Assembly (NCBI GenBank): GCA_017621035.1
Contig: JAGATY010000082.1
Coordinates: 1-60,203, forward strand
Origin: Bacteroides sp.
Lineage (GTDB): Bacteria > Bacteroidota > Bacteroidia > Bacteroidales > Bacteroidaceae
Reading direction: 5' to 3'
Length of the DNA stretch: 60,203 bases
Part shown: one piece after another, positions 44,713 through 53,830 of the stretch
Layout: every line of letters begins with the position of its first letter
Numbering within the stretch: the first letter of the stretch is position 1
Notes under the pieces: generated by a model
The model's database searches: none
What the model was told of the DNA's origin: nothing
Seen by the model: only the letters and a program-made list of their open reading frames with translations
Translations under genes and position numbers: made by a program

Positions 44713-46236
44713 ATGTCTGAGACAAAAAAAATTAAGACAGCGCTGGTGTCTGTTTACCACAAAGAGGGCTTGGATGAGATTATCACCAAGCTACATGCAG
44801 AAGGCGTGGAGTTCCTTTCTACAGGAGGTACCCGCCAATTCATTGAATCATTAGGCTTCCCCTGTAAGGCAGTAGAGGATTTGACTACCTATCCTTCCAT
44901 TTTGGGTGGCCGTGTGAAGACCTTGCACCCGAAAGTGTTTGGCGGTATTTTGTGCCGCCGTGGCCTGGAGCAGGACATGCAGCAGATTGAGAAATATGAG
45001 ATTCCCGAGATAGACCTTGTGATTGTAGACCTCTATCCGTTTGAGGCTACTGTGGCCAGCGGTGCATCAGAGGCGGACATCATTGAAAAGATTGACATAG
45101 GCGGCATATCGTTGATTCGTGCAGCTGCCAAGAACTATAACGATGTAATCATTGTGGCCAGTCAGGCTCAGTACCAGCCTTTGCGCGACATGCTGATGGA
45201 GAACGGTGCACAAAGTTCTCTGGAAGAGCGTCGGTGGTTTGCCAAAGAGGCATTTGCCGTATCTTCTCACTACGACTCAGCCATCTTCAACTACTTTGAC
45301 GGTGAAGAGGGCAGTGCTTTCCGCCAAAGTGCCAACAACCAGAAGACCTTGCGCTATGGCGAGAACCCTCACCAGAAGGGTGTGTTCTACGGAAACCTGG
45401 AGGCTATGTTTGACCAAATTCACGGTAAGGAGATTTCTTACAACAACCTGTTGGACATCAATGCCGCAGTAGACTTGATTGATGAGTTTAGCGAGACTAC
45501 CTTTGCCGTACTGAAGCACAACAACGCTTGTGGCTTGGCTTCACGTCCTACCGTACTGGAGGCTTGGAACGATGCACTGGCCGGCGACCCTGTATCAGCT
45601 TTCGGTGGCGTACTCATCACCAACGGGGTTATCGACAAGGCTGCAGCTGAGGAGATTAACAAGATATTCTTTGAAGTAATCATTGCTCCGGACTACGACG
45701 TAGACGCTTTGGAAATCCTGGGTCAGAAGAAGAACCGCATCATCCTGGTACGCAAGCAGGCTGCCCTGCCGAAGAAACAGTTCCGCTCTCTGCTGAACGG
45801 TGTGTTGGTACAAGACCGTGACCTGAAGATTGAAACTCCTGAGGAGTTGACCACCGTTACCACCAAGGCTCCGACAGCTGAAGAGATTGAAGACATGCTC
45901 TTTGCCAATAAGATTGTTAAGAACTCTAAGTCGAATGCCATTGTACTGGCTAAGGGCAAGCAACTCATTGCCAGTGGCGTGGGACAGACCAGTCGTGTAG
46001 ATGCGCTGAAGCAGGCTATTGAGAAGGCCAAGAACTTCGGTTTCTCTCTGCAAGGTGCAGTAATGGCCAGTGATGCTTTCTTCCCCTTCCCCGACTGCGT
46101 GGAGATTGCCGGCAACGAAGGTGTGACTGCTGTTATTCAGCCCGGTGGCAGCATCAAGGATCAGCTCTCTTTTGACTACTGCAACGAGCATGGCATTGCA
46201 ATGGTAACAACCGGATTCCGTCACTTTAAACACTAA
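44713..46236 (+). CDS. purH: Bifunctional AICAR transformylase/IMP cyclohydrolase
   Basis: PurH catalyses the last two steps of IMP synthesis: formylation of AICAR by 10-formyl-THF, then ring closure. 507 aa, normal length. The N-terminal IMP cyclohydrolase domain (about 1-150) has ALVSVYHKEGLDEI, STGGTRQFIESLG, GGRVKTLHPKVFGGIL and DLVIVDLYPFEATV. The C-terminal transformylase domain has LRYGENPHQKGVFY, FAVLKHNNACGLAS with the catalytic Lys-His, and the C-terminal AMVTTGFRHFKH. Confidence 0.97.
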   Translation: MSETKKIKTALVSVYHKEGLDEIITKLHAEGVEFLSTGGTRQFIESLGFPCKAVEDLTTYPSILGGRVKTLHPKVFGGILCRRGLEQDMQQIEKYEIPEIDLVIVDLYPFEATVASGASEADIIEKIDIGGISLIRAAAKNYNDVIIVASQAQYQPLRDMLMENGAQSSLEERRWFAKEAFAVSSHYDSAIFNYFDGEEGSAFRQSANNQKTLRYGENPHQKGVFYGNLEAMFDQIHGKEISYNNLLDINAAVDLIDEFSETTFAVLKHNNACGLASRPTVLEAWNDALAGDPVSAFGGVLITNGVIDKAAAEEINKIFFEVIIAPDYDVDALEILGQKKNRIILVRKQAALPKKQFRSLLNGVLVQDRDLKIETPEELTTVTTKAPTAEEIEDMLFANKIVKNSKSNAIVLAKGKQLIASGVGQTSRVDALKQAIEKAKNFGFSLQGAVMASDAFFPFPDCVEIAGNEGVTAVIQPGGSIKDQLSFDYCNEHGIAMVTTGFRHFKH

Positions 46237-46240
46237 AAAC

Positions 46241-46326
46241 TAATTATGAATTTTGAATTTTGAATTATGAATAGGCTCACCTTCCTATCGTTAATTCAAA
46301 ATTCATAATTCAAAATTCACAATTAA
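46241..46326. repeat. A/T-rich hairpin of 7-bp repeats between purH and mreB
   Basis: The left arm (46241-46275) is a run of ATTATGA/ATTTTGA heptads. The right arm (46284-46326) is a run of AATTCAA/AATTCAT/AATTCAC heptads, largely complementary to the left. ATAGG/CCTAT closes the top. It starts 4 nt after the purH stop and ends 5 nt before the mreB ATG, so it is the whole intergenic region. It may act as purH terminator, mreB leader, or both. Confidence 0.75.
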
Positions 46327-46331
46327 GAAAC

Positions 46332-47354
46332 ATGGGACTTTTCTCTTTTACACAAGAAATAGCGATGGACTTGGGAACTGCCAACACCATCATTACCAGC
46401 AATGGTAAGATTGTGGTGGATGAACCCTCGGTTGTAGCCCTTGACCGTCGTACCGACAAGATGATTGCCGTAGGCGATAAGGCGAAACTGATGGATGGCA
46501 AGACGCATGAGAGCATCCGCACCATACGTCCTTTGCGCAACGGTGTGATTGCAGACTTTAACGCCTGCGAGCAGATGATTCGCGGCCTCATCAAGATGGT
46601 AAACACTCGCGGACGCCTGTTCTCTCCCTCACTCCGCATGGTGATTGGCGTACCGTCCGGTTCTACCGAAGTGGAGCTTCGTGCCGTGCGCGACTCGGCA
46701 GAGCATGCCGGTGGACGTGATGTCTACATGATATTTGAGCCGATGGCTGCCGCTATCGGTATCGGTCTGGATGTTACTGCTCCGGAAGGAAACATGGTGG
46801 TAGACATAGGTGGTGGTACTACCGAGATTGCCGTGATTTCACTGGGAGGTATCGTCAGCAACAGCTCCATCAAGACGGCAGGCGATGACTTCAACATGGA
46901 CATCCAAGATTACATGAGCCGCCAGCACAACGTAAAGGTGAGTGAGCGTATGGCCGAGCGTATCAAGATAAACGTAGGAGCAGCTCTTACCGACCTGGGC
47001 GAGGATGCTCCCGAGGACTACATTGTACACGGCCCGAACCGTATTACAGCACTACCGATGGAGGTACCTGTGTGCTATCAGGAGATTGCACACTGTCTGG
47101 AGAAATCCATCTCACGCATTGAAACAGCTGTATTGAATGCTCTAGAGAATACTCCTCCCGAGTTGTATGCAGACATCGTGAAGAACGGTATCTACCTGGC
47201 CGGTGGTGGTGCATTGCTGCGTGGATTGGATAAGCGCTTGACTGATAAGATTAACATTCCGTTCCACATTGCGGAAGATCCTTTGCATGCTGTAGCCAAA
47301 GGTACAGGCATCGCATTGAAGAATGTCGACCGCTTCTCCTTCTTGATGCGCTGA
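46332..47354 (+). CDS. mreB: Rod shape-determining protein MreB
   Basis: Actin-like ATPase that forms membrane-associated filaments guiding lateral wall synthesis. 340 aa. Phosphate 1 is MDLGTANTIITSNGKIVVDE, phosphate 2 is VVDIGGGTTEIAVISLGGI, and the adenosine motif is IYLAGGGALLRGLDKRL. The N-terminal FSFTQEIAMD contacts the membrane in relatives. mreC begins at the last base of its stop (TGATG). Confidence 0.97.
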   Translation: MGLFSFTQEIAMDLGTANTIITSNGKIVVDEPSVVALDRRTDKMIAVGDKAKLMDGKTHESIRTIRPLRNGVIADFNACEQMIRGLIKMVNTRGRLFSPSLRMVIGVPSGSTEVELRAVRDSAEHAGGRDVYMIFEPMAAAIGIGLDVTAPEGNMVVDIGGGTTEIAVISLGGIVSNSSIKTAGDDFNMDIQDYMSRQHNVKVSERMAERIKINVGAALTDLGEDAPEDYIVHGPNRITALPMEVPVCYQEIAHCLEKSISRIETAVLNALENTPPELYADIVKNGIYLAGGGALLRGLDKRLTDKINIPFHIAEDPLHAVAKGTGIALKNVDRFSFLMR

Positions 47355-48190
47355 TGCGAAACCTGATAAACTTCCTCGTCAAATACAATTACTGGTTCCT
47401 CTTTCTGCTGTTAGAGGCAGCCAGTTTTGTTTTGTTATTCCGCTTCAATCACTATCAGCAGAGCGTGTTCTTCACCTCTGCTAATGTAGCGACCGGGAAG
47501 TTGTATGAGATTTCGGGAGGCATCACCTCTTATTTTCACCTGAAGGCTGAGAATGAAGACCTACTGGACAGGAATGTGTGGCTGGAACAACGCATAGCAG
47601 CCTTGGAAGCCACACTTAAAAAGCATGTCAACGACACGGCACAGCTGTTCTGCATGGAGCACGTCTCTGCCGACTATCAGGTATTCAAGGCCAACGTCAT
47701 CAAGAACAGTTTAAACAAGGCGGACAACTACATCACCCTGGATAAAGGAGAAGAAGATGGCATCCGTCCGGACATGGGAGTGATTGATGCCAACGGTGTG
47801 GTAGGCATTGTCTACAAAACCTCTCCACACTACTCATTGGTCATTCCGCTGCTGAATAGTAAATCCAGCATCTCTTGTAAGATTGTGGGTAGCGAGTACT
47901 TCGGTTTCCTGAAGTGGGAAGGAGAAGATTCTCGGTACGCCTATCTGAAGGACCTGCCCCGTCATGCAGAGTTCAATCTGGGCGACACGGTAGTCACCAG
48001 CGGCTACTCAGCAGTTTTCCCTACCGGTGTCATTGTGGGAGTGGTAGACGACATGCGCGACTCACACGACGGGCTCTCCTACCTATTGAAGATAAAGTTG
48101 GCTACCGACTTTGGTAAAGTAAGTAATGTGCGCGTCATCAGTAAAGAGGGTCGCGAGGAGCAAAAAAATCTGGAAAGAGTAAAAGAGTAA
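47354..48190 (+). CDS. mreC: Rod shape-determining protein MreC
   Basis: Bitopic inner-membrane protein, 278 aa. One membrane helix is at about 12-29 (YWFLFLLLEAASFVLLF), a coiled coil at about 55-95 (LKAENEDLLDRNVWLEQRIA), and the periplasmic double beta-barrel at about 105-270 (KGEEDGIRPDMGVIDANGVV, DTVVTSGYSAVFPTGVIVG). It activates PBP2 and links MreB to wall synthesis. Overlaps mreB by one base; mreD follows after 3 bp. Confidence 0.95.
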   Translation: MRNLINFLVKYNYWFLFLLLEAASFVLLFRFNHYQQSVFFTSANVATGKLYEISGGITSYFHLKAENEDLLDRNVWLEQRIAALEATLKKHVNDTAQLFCMEHVSADYQVFKANVIKNSLNKADNYITLDKGEEDGIRPDMGVIDANGVVGIVYKTSPHYSLVIPLLNSKSSISCKIVGSEYFGFLKWEGEDSRYAYLKDLPRHAEFNLGDTVVTSGYSAVFPTGVIVGVVDDMRDSHDGLSYLLKIKLATDFGKVSNVRVISKEGREEQKNLERVKE

Positions 48191-48193
48191 AGG

Positions 48194-48697
48194 ATGTTAC
48201 AAAGTTATCTGCATAAAATAGGTTGGTTTGTAGGGTTGGTACTGCTTCAGGTACTCATTCTGAACCATGTGCATATTGCCGGATATGCAACACCTTTCTT
48301 ATACATATACCTCATCTTGAAGTTTGAATCGAGTGTTTCCCGCAACGCCCTGATGCTGTGGGCCTTCTTCCTGGGACTGACGATAGATATGTTTTCCGAC
48401 ACTCCGGGCATGAATGCAGCAGCTTGTGTATTGCTTGCCTTCCTTCGCCCCACCCTGCTCCGGCTGTTTGTGCCGCGTGATACGGTAGATGCCTTGGTGC
48501 CTGCCATCCGCACACTGGGTGTCAGTCCGTTTCTGAAGTATCTCAGCTTTTCCGTTCTGCTGCATCATGCCACACTACTGACCATCGAGTTCTTCTCACT
48601 GGCACACTTCGGCATATTACTGTTGCGCATACTTTTCAGCTCGGTACTGACAATTGCCTGCCTGATGGCACTGGAAAGCATTTATCGCAAATCCTAA
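48194..48697 (+). CDS. mreD: Rod shape-determining protein MreD
   Basis: Polytopic inner-membrane partner of MreC, 167 aa, with five or so hydrophobic segments. LNHVHIAGYATPFLYIYLIL, MLWAFFLGLTIDMFSDTPGM and the following AAACVLLAFLRP are typical of the Bacteroidetes form. Recognised by both sequence pattern and position. 62 bp of A/T-rich repeats separate it from mrdA. Confidence 0.92.
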   Translation: MLQSYLHKIGWFVGLVLLQVLILNHVHIAGYATPFLYIYLILKFESSVSRNALMLWAFFLGLTIDMFSDTPGMNAAACVLLAFLRPTLLRLFVPRDTVDALVPAIRTLGVSPFLKYLSFSVLLHHATLLTIEFFSLAHFGILLLRILFSSVLTIACLMALESIYRKS

Positions 48698-48713
48698 CCC
48701 CTCCCCCAAAAAT

Positions 48714-48755
48714 CATAATTCATAATACATAATTCACAATTCATAATTCATAACA
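48714..48755. repeat. 7-bp repeats CATAATT before mrdA
   Basis: Six heptads start at 48714, 48721, 48728, 48735, 48742 and 48749 (CATAATT, CATAATA, CATAATT, CACAATT, CATAATT, CATAACA). They end 5 bp before the GTG start of mrdA. Confidence 0.85.
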
Positions 48756-48759
48756 AAGG

Positions 48760-50631
48760 GTGGCATTAAAGGACTATACACTAGAGAAGCGAAAATTCGT
48801 GATAGGTGCGGCAGCCGTACTTATCGTGCTTATCTATATTTGCCGCCTGTTCGACCTGCAGATTCTGACCGACCATTACAAGAAGAATGCAGACAGCAAT
48901 GCCTTCTTGAACAAGGTGCAATACCCCTCACGGGGAGCCATCTATGACCGCACCGGAGATTTGCTGGTGTTCAATCAGCCGGCTTACGACATCACCTTTG
49001 TGCCGCGTGAAGTGAACAACCTGGACACACTAGACCTTTGCCACACCCTGAACATCACCCGCGAGCAGTTTGAGAAGCGCATGAAAGATGTGCGGAACAA
49101 ATGGATGAATCCCGGCTACTCGGTATATACCCACCAGACCTTCATGACACAGCTCTCTTCCGAGGAGTGCGGTATCTTTCAAGAGAAGCTCTTCAAGTTT
49201 CCCGGCTTCTACATCCAGAGACGTACCATCCGGCAGTACACTTACAATGCAGCCGGTCATGCGCTGGGAGACATTGGTGAGGTTTCCAAGCGCACCATTG
49301 AAGAGGATGATTACTACATCCGGGGCGACTACATCGGTACACAGGGCATAGAGAAGTCTTATGAGAAATACCTCCGTGGCGAGAAAGGTGTAGAGGTGCT
49401 GTTGCGTGATGCCCACGGCCGTATTCAGGGACGCTACATGGATGGACAGATGGATCGTCCCTCTGTTCCGGGCAAGAATCTTACACTGGGCATCGACATC
49501 AAGCTACAGATGCTGGGTGAGCGGCTGATGAAGAATAAGATTGGTGCCATTGTAGCCATTGAACCGGAGACCGGAGAGATACTCTGCATGGTGTCATCCC
49601 CCACATTCGACCCGCACCTGATGATTGGTCGCCAGCGCGGAAAGAATCATCGGGAGCTGCAACGAGACAAGCGGAAGCCTCTGCTGAACCGTGCCATCAT
49701 GGGAACCTATCCGCCCGGCTCAACCTTCAAGACGGCACAGGCGTTGACCTTCCTACAGGAGGATATCATTCAGGAGCAGACACCCACCTTCCCCTGCTCA
49801 CACGGTTTCCATTACCGGAACCTGCGAGTAGGCTGTCACGCACACGGTTCTCCGCTGCCATTGATTCCGGCCATTGCCACTTCTTGTAACTCATACTTCT
49901 GCTGGGGACTGTTCCGGATGATTGGAGCAGATAAATATGGTACGCCACAGCATGCACTGACCGTATGGAAAGACCACATGGTAGCACAAGGGTTTGGATA
50001 TCGGCTGGGGATAGACCTGCCCAGCGAGCGTCCCGGCTTCATTCCCAACGCTCAGTTCTACGACCGTGCATACCGAGGCTCCTGGAACGGGCTGACCATC
50101 ATCAGTATCTCCATCGGGCAGGGAGAGATATTGACTACACCCCTTCAGATTGCCAACCTGGGAGCTACCATTGCTAACCGAGGCTGGTTCATCACCCCAC
50201 ACATTGTGAAAGAGATACAGGACAACGAGCTGGACAGCATCTACACCACTCCCCGTCACACCGGCATCGACCGAGAGTATTATGAAGAAGTGGTACGCGG
50301 CATGCGGGCTGCTGTAACCGGAAGTACCGGAAGTGCTACCTGCCGCATGGTAGGCACCATACTGCCCGGTATAGAGGCGTGCGGAAAGACTGGTACAGCA
50401 CAGAACCGAGGCAAGGACCACTCCGTCTTCATGGGATTCGCGCCTATGGACAAGCCGAAGATTGCCATTGCCGTCTATGTAGAGAATGGAGGTTTCGGTG
50501 CAACCTATGGTGTGCCTATCGGTGCCATGATGATGGACTTGTACCTGAATGGTAAGTTGTCGCCCGAGAATGAGAAGCGGGCAGAAGATTTCAGTAACCG
50601 AGTGATTTATTACGGAAATGAGGAGAGATAG
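48760..50631 (+). CDS. mrdA: Penicillin-binding protein 2
   Basis: Class B PBP, the transpeptidase of the elongation machinery, 623 aa. One membrane helix is at about 12-31, and the PBP dimerisation domain follows (YPSRGAIYDRTGDLLVFNQP). The transpeptidase domain has the nucleophile Ser321 in STFK (321-324), SCN (375-377) and KTGTA (543-547). The start is GTG 48760 (MALKDYTLEKRK), only 5 bp after the 7-bp repeats. It overlaps rodA by 14 bp. Confidence 0.96.
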   Translation: MALKDYTLEKRKFVIGAAAVLIVLIYICRLFDLQILTDHYKKNADSNAFLNKVQYPSRGAIYDRTGDLLVFNQPAYDITFVPREVNNLDTLDLCHTLNITREQFEKRMKDVRNKWMNPGYSVYTHQTFMTQLSSEECGIFQEKLFKFPGFYIQRRTIRQYTYNAAGHALGDIGEVSKRTIEEDDYYIRGDYIGTQGIEKSYEKYLRGEKGVEVLLRDAHGRIQGRYMDGQMDRPSVPGKNLTLGIDIKLQMLGERLMKNKIGAIVAIEPETGEILCMVSSPTFDPHLMIGRQRGKNHRELQRDKRKPLLNRAIMGTYPPGSTFKTAQALTFLQEDIIQEQTPTFPCSHGFHYRNLRVGCHAHGSPLPLIPAIATSCNSYFCWGLFRMIGADKYGTPQHALTVWKDHMVAQGFGYRLGIDLPSERPGFIPNAQFYDRAYRGSWNGLTIISISIGQGEILTTPLQIANLGATIANRGWFITPHIVKEIQDNELDSIYTTPRHTGIDREYYEEVVRGMRAAVTGSTGSATCRMVGTILPGIEACGKTGTAQNRGKDHSVFMGFAPMDKPKIAIAVYVENGGFGATYGVPIGAMMMDLYLNGKLSPENEKRAEDFSNRVIYYGNEER

Positions 50632-52072
50632 CATTTGGAAATCAATCGATTGGGTAACCATCGTCATCTACCTGATGCTGGTAGTGTTCGGATGGTTCAG
50701 CATTTGTGGTGCCAGCTATGACTACAGCGACCACGATTTGTTGGACTTCTCCACCCGTGCTGGCAAGCAGTTTGTATGGATTATCTGCTCCTTCGGACTG
50801 GGCTTTGTGCTGCTGATGCTGGACGACTCTTTCTACGACCTGTTTGCCTACCTGATGTACATCGGGCTGATGATGTTGCTGATAGTCACCATCTTCATTG
50901 CGCCCGACACCAAGGGGTCCCGCTCGTGGCTCATCCTGGGGCCGGTCAGTCTGCAGCCGGCCGAGTTTGCCAAGTTTGCCACGGCACTGGCACTGGCCAA
51001 GTTTATGAACACCTATGGATTCACCATGAAGAATTGGAAGAATGCGGTAACTCTCGGTTTCCTCATACTGCTCCCCATGGGACTGATTATTGCGCAGAAA
51101 GAGACCGGTTCGGCACTGGTCTATCTCTCCTTCTTCCTGATGCTTTACCGCGAGGGAATGCCCGGTGCGGTACTGTTCGGAGGCATCTGTGCCGTGCTCT
51201 ACTTTGTGGTAGGCATCCGATTTCAGGAGGAGATGATTGCCGACACGCCCACCCCCATCGGTGAGTTTGCCGTGCTGACAATGATTCTGCTGTTTACCGC
51301 CGGCATGGTGTGGGTCTACAAGAAGCGGGTAGATGTGGCACGAAACATCCTGGCCGTCACTGCCGGAGTGTTGCTGATTACTTACCTGATTTCCGAGTTC
51401 TGGGTGCACTTCAACCTGGTGTGGGTGCAGTGGGCACTCTGCCTGCTGCTGATTGGCTATCTGCTCTACTTGGCACTGAGCGAGCGCACCTACACCTACC
51501 TGATGATTGCCCTCTTCTCCCTCGGTTCCATCGGCTTCCTCTACTCCAGCGACTATGCCTTCAACGAGGTGTTACAGCCGCACCAGCATGAGCGCATCGA
51601 GGAGCTGCTCGGCATGCGCGAAGACCCGAAAGGCACGGGCTACAACGTCAACCAGTCCAAAATTGCCATCGGTTCGGGCGGACTGTTGGGCAAGGGATTC
51701 CTGAACGGCACACAGACCAAGCTGAAGTATGTGCCGGAGCAAGACACCGACTTCATCTTCTGCACCGTGGGCGAGGAGGAGGGCTTTGTGGGAGCCTCCT
51801 CGGTACTGATACTGTTCCTGGTGCTGATACTCAGACTGATTGCCGTGGCCGAGCGACAGCCCACCACCTTCGGGCGCGTCTATGGCTACTCGGTGATGAG
51901 CATCTTCCTCTTCCACCTCTTCATCAATGTGGGCATGGTGCTGGGACTGACACCGGTAATCGGCATCCCACTCCCCTTCTTCAGCTACGGAGGCTCCTCC
52001 CTCTGGGGTTTCACCATCTTGCTCTTCATCTTCTTGCGCATAGATGCAGGACGGAACAGAAGGATGAGATGA
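50618..52072 (+). CDS. rodA: Rod shape protein RodA (SEDS glycosyltransferase)
   Basis: SEDS-family peptidoglycan polymerase and partner of PBP2, 484 aa, with about ten or more membrane helices. SRSWLILGPVSLQPAEFAKF is the family motif; DTDFIFCTVGEEEGFVGASS carries the catalytic Asp region, and GIPLPFFSYGGSSLWGF is near the end. It is longer than E. coli RodA (370 aa) because of an extra hydrophobic block (about 205-310), common in Bacteroidetes. Last gene of mreBCD-mrdA-rodA. Confidence 0.95.
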   Translation: MRRDSIWKSIDWVTIVIYLMLVVFGWFSICGASYDYSDHDLLDFSTRAGKQFVWIICSFGLGFVLLMLDDSFYDLFAYLMYIGLMMLLIVTIFIAPDTKGSRSWLILGPVSLQPAEFAKFATALALAKFMNTYGFTMKNWKNAVTLGFLILLPMGLIIAQKETGSALVYLSFFLMLYREGMPGAVLFGGICAVLYFVVGIRFQEEMIADTPTPIGEFAVLTMILLFTAGMVWVYKKRVDVARNILAVTAGVLLITYLISEFWVHFNLVWVQWALCLLLIGYLLYLALSERTYTYLMIALFSLGSIGFLYSSDYAFNEVLQPHQHERIEELLGMREDPKGTGYNVNQSKIAIGSGGLLGKGFLNGTQTKLKYVPEQDTDFIFCTVGEEEGFVGASSVLILFLVLILRLIAVAERQPTTFGRVYGYSVMSIFLFHLFINVGMVLGLTPVIGIPLPFFSYGGSSLWGFTILLFIFLRIDAGRNRRMR

Positions 52073-52153
52073 GGCGTTTTATAGCCTACGGTCACGTCTT
52101 TCAGACCATCAATCAAACCGACGTTAGATTAAATAATTCTTTACACCAAAGAA

Positions 52154-52241
52154 AATGAGCCTCATTGACGATGCAAAGGAGGCTCATTTAGCACATAAAG
52201 GAGGCTCATTTAGCATGTCAATGAGCCTCCTTTATACTATC
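52154..52241. repeat. 22-bp palindrome array, 4 units
   Basis: Units start at 52154, 52176, 52198 and 52220. The cores are AATGAG-C-CTCATT (perfect, one central base), AAGGAGGCTCATT twice, then AATGAGCCTCCTT, so sites face alternate ways. The array lies between convergent rodA and ansA, 82 bp after the rodA stop and 70 bp before the ansA stop. Confidence 0.88.
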
Positions 52242-52310
52242 AATCCGCAATCGATTATATTTGTCTGATTATCAATATTCTACTAATTTTAGTAAAATAG
52301 TAATCATTCT

Positions 52311-53348
52311 TTACAAAGAAATCTCTCCAGCAATGGAGCGATTCATCAGTTTACGCACCTTTTCGGGGGAGTAGCCATGGCCCAAGAGGAACATCAGTTT
52401 GGTGATGGCGCTCTCCGTGGTGCTGTCGTAACCGCCGGACACACCCACCTGCATCAGTCGGTAGCCGGTTTCGTAACGCTCCATCTCCACACTGCCGGCG
52501 GGACATTGGGTGACGTTGATGAAGATGATGCCGCGGTCGCTGGCCTCCTTCAGCAGCTGCAAGAACCACTCTTTTCGGGGTGCGTTGCCCGAGCCGTAGG
52601 TCTCCAGCACCACTGCTTTCAGCCCTTCGGCATTCAGCACAGCCCGCACCACACTCTCCTGTATGCCGGGGAAGAGTTTCAGGATGCAGACGTTGGTGTC
52701 CAGCGCAAAGTGAGGCTTCAGCGGATGGGGAGTGGCTTCGTGGTGAATCAGTCCCTCATTATATTTAATATGTATGCCCACCTCTGCCAAGGAGTGGTAG
52801 TTGTAGGAGCGGAAGGCATTGAAGTTTTCGGCATTGATTTTGGTGGTGCGGTTGCCTCTCATCAGATGGCTCTCAAAATAGATGCACACCTCCGGCACCA
52901 TCGGTCGGCCTTCGGCATCTCGCGAAGCGGCAATCTCAATGCTGGTCAGCATGTTTTCCTTTCCGTCGGTTCTCAGCACCCCGATGGGCAACTGCGAGCC
53001 GGTCAGTATGACGGGTTTGCTCAAGTTCTCCAGCATGAAGCTGAGTGCTGAGGCAGTGAAGGCCATGGTGTCTGTGCCGTGCAGAATGACGAATCCGGTG
53101 TATCGCTCATAATTGTCGTTGATGATGTGCACCAGCTTCTGCCAAGCTTCCGGGTCCATGTCTGACGAGTCCATGGGCGGGTCAAACTGATAGGTATCTA
53201 TGGGGAAGGTGAATCGTTGCAGCTCGGGCACATATTTCTGCAACTGCTCAAAGTCGAAGTTCTCCAGCGCACCGGTTTCTGCATTCTCAATCATACCGAT
53301 GGTTCCACCGGTATAAATTAACAAAACGGAAGTATTATTCTTTTCCAT
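52311..53348 (-). CDS. ansA: L-asparaginase, type I
   Basis: Cytosolic asparaginase, 345 aa, hydrolysing asparagine to aspartate and ammonia. The N-terminal VLLIYTGGTIGMIE holds the catalytic Thr of the TGGTIG motif, and VILHGTDTMAFTASALSF holds the second Thr-Asp pair. GSQLPIGVLRTDGKEN and VLETYGSGNAP also match. No signal peptide, which with the length supports type I. ATG 53348 (MEKNNTSV) is chosen; the longer frame to 53387 passes through a -7 box. Confidence 0.94.
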   Translation of the reverse strand: MEKNNTSVLLIYTGGTIGMIENAETGALENFDFEQLQKYVPELQRFTFPIDTYQFDPPMDSSDMDPEAWQKLVHIINDNYERYTGFVILHGTDTMAFTASALSFMLENLSKPVILTGSQLPIGVLRTDGKENMLTSIEIAASRDAEGRPMVPEVCIYFESHLMRGNRTTKINAENFNAFRSYNYHSLAEVGIHIKYNEGLIHHEATPHPLKPHFALDTNVCILKLFPGIQESVVRAVLNAEGLKAVVLETYGSGNAPRKEWFLQLLKEASDRGIIFINVTQCPAGSVEMERYETGYRLMQVGVSGGYDSTTESAITKLMFLLGHGYSPEKVRKLMNRSIAGEISL

Positions 53349-53375
53349 CTCTGCTTCTGTTTTAGTTTTCAGCCA

Positions 53376-53383
53376 CAAAGGTA
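53376..53383 (-). promoter_or_regulatory. -7 box for ansA
   Basis: The + strand reads CAAAGGTA, TACCTTTG on the minus strand, 27 bp upstream of ATG 53348. CAAA at 53407-53410 may be the -33 (23-bp spacing). The DNA from there to 53534 contains a GTTTC/GAAAC hairpin near 53421-53443 and nothing else I recognise. Confidence 0.55.
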
Positions 53384-53534
53384 GCAATTAAAGAGACACA
53401 GCGTAGCAAAAAGTCACAACAGTTTCACTCTTTTTCGGAAACTTACACCCTTCTGCACAGTGTCTCCCGAGGCCTTTTGTATCTTTTTAATGCAAAAAAG
53501 TAGGAAAAAGTGATAGATTGAACGGAATAATCAC

Positions 53535-53542
53535 TATTTTTG
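53535..53542 (+). promoter_or_regulatory. -7 box for the threonine operon
   Basis: TATTTTTG matches TAnnTTTG. It would start RNA near 53549, about 31 nt before the leader peptide ATG and about 280 nt before thrA. Confidence 0.55.
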
Positions 53543-53579
53543 CGGCACTTATCAAAGAAATAGTAGAAACAAGAAGATT

Positions 53580-53648
53580 ATGAACCAATTCTATCTGCAT
53601 ACAGGCACTACCATGTGTACCACCGGCACCCTTAGGGGTTGGGGATAG
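53580..53648 (+). CDS. Threonine operon leader peptide
   Basis: A 22-codon open frame, MNQFYLHTGTTMCTTGTLRG followed by W, G and stop. Six of 22 residues are Thr (8, 10, 11, 14, 15, 17), and they fall within ten codons. It lies between the -7 box and thrA, preceded by an A-rich leader, exactly where an attenuation leader should be. In E. coli the thr leader contains many Thr and Ile codons; here there are no Ile codons, so control by threonyl-tRNA alone is expected. Too short to be found by usual gene callers. Confidence 0.75.
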   Translation: MNQFYLHTGTTMCTTGTLRGWG

Positions 53649-53679
53649 TATTTGGTGTTTCTACGTGTCACACTTTTTT
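53615..53679 (+). promoter_or_regulatory. Candidate attenuator hairpin of the threonine operon
   Basis: By-eye pairing gives a stem in three blocks: GTGT (53615-53618) with ACAC (53670-53673), CAC (53621-53623) with GTG (53665-53667), and GGCACC (53625-53630) with GGTGTT (53654-53659, two G-U pairs). TTTTTT at 53674-53679 follows. The 5' arm lies within the Thr codons of the leader peptide, so a ribosome stalled there would block it. Fold not computed. A further GCCGC-CGGT-GCGGC hairpin is at 53775-53788 without a T-run. Confidence 0.5.
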
Positions 53680-53830
53680 CAGCAATCATATTTATTAGGT
53701 AAAACTCAGCAAGGCTTCCGGTGTGAAGCGACTCTCGGGGAGACATCTCCTTGTCCTCCACCCCTCTGCTGCCTGCCGCCGGTGCGGCTGTTCTACCTCA
53801 TTTGTTTTGTAAACTAAAAAACTCACGATA

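Noticed and set aside
53775-53788. Second attenuator hairpin GCCGC-CGGT-GCGGC before thrA
   Set aside because: The stem is only 5 bp and no T-run follows, so I do not call it a terminator, though it may affect translation of thrA.
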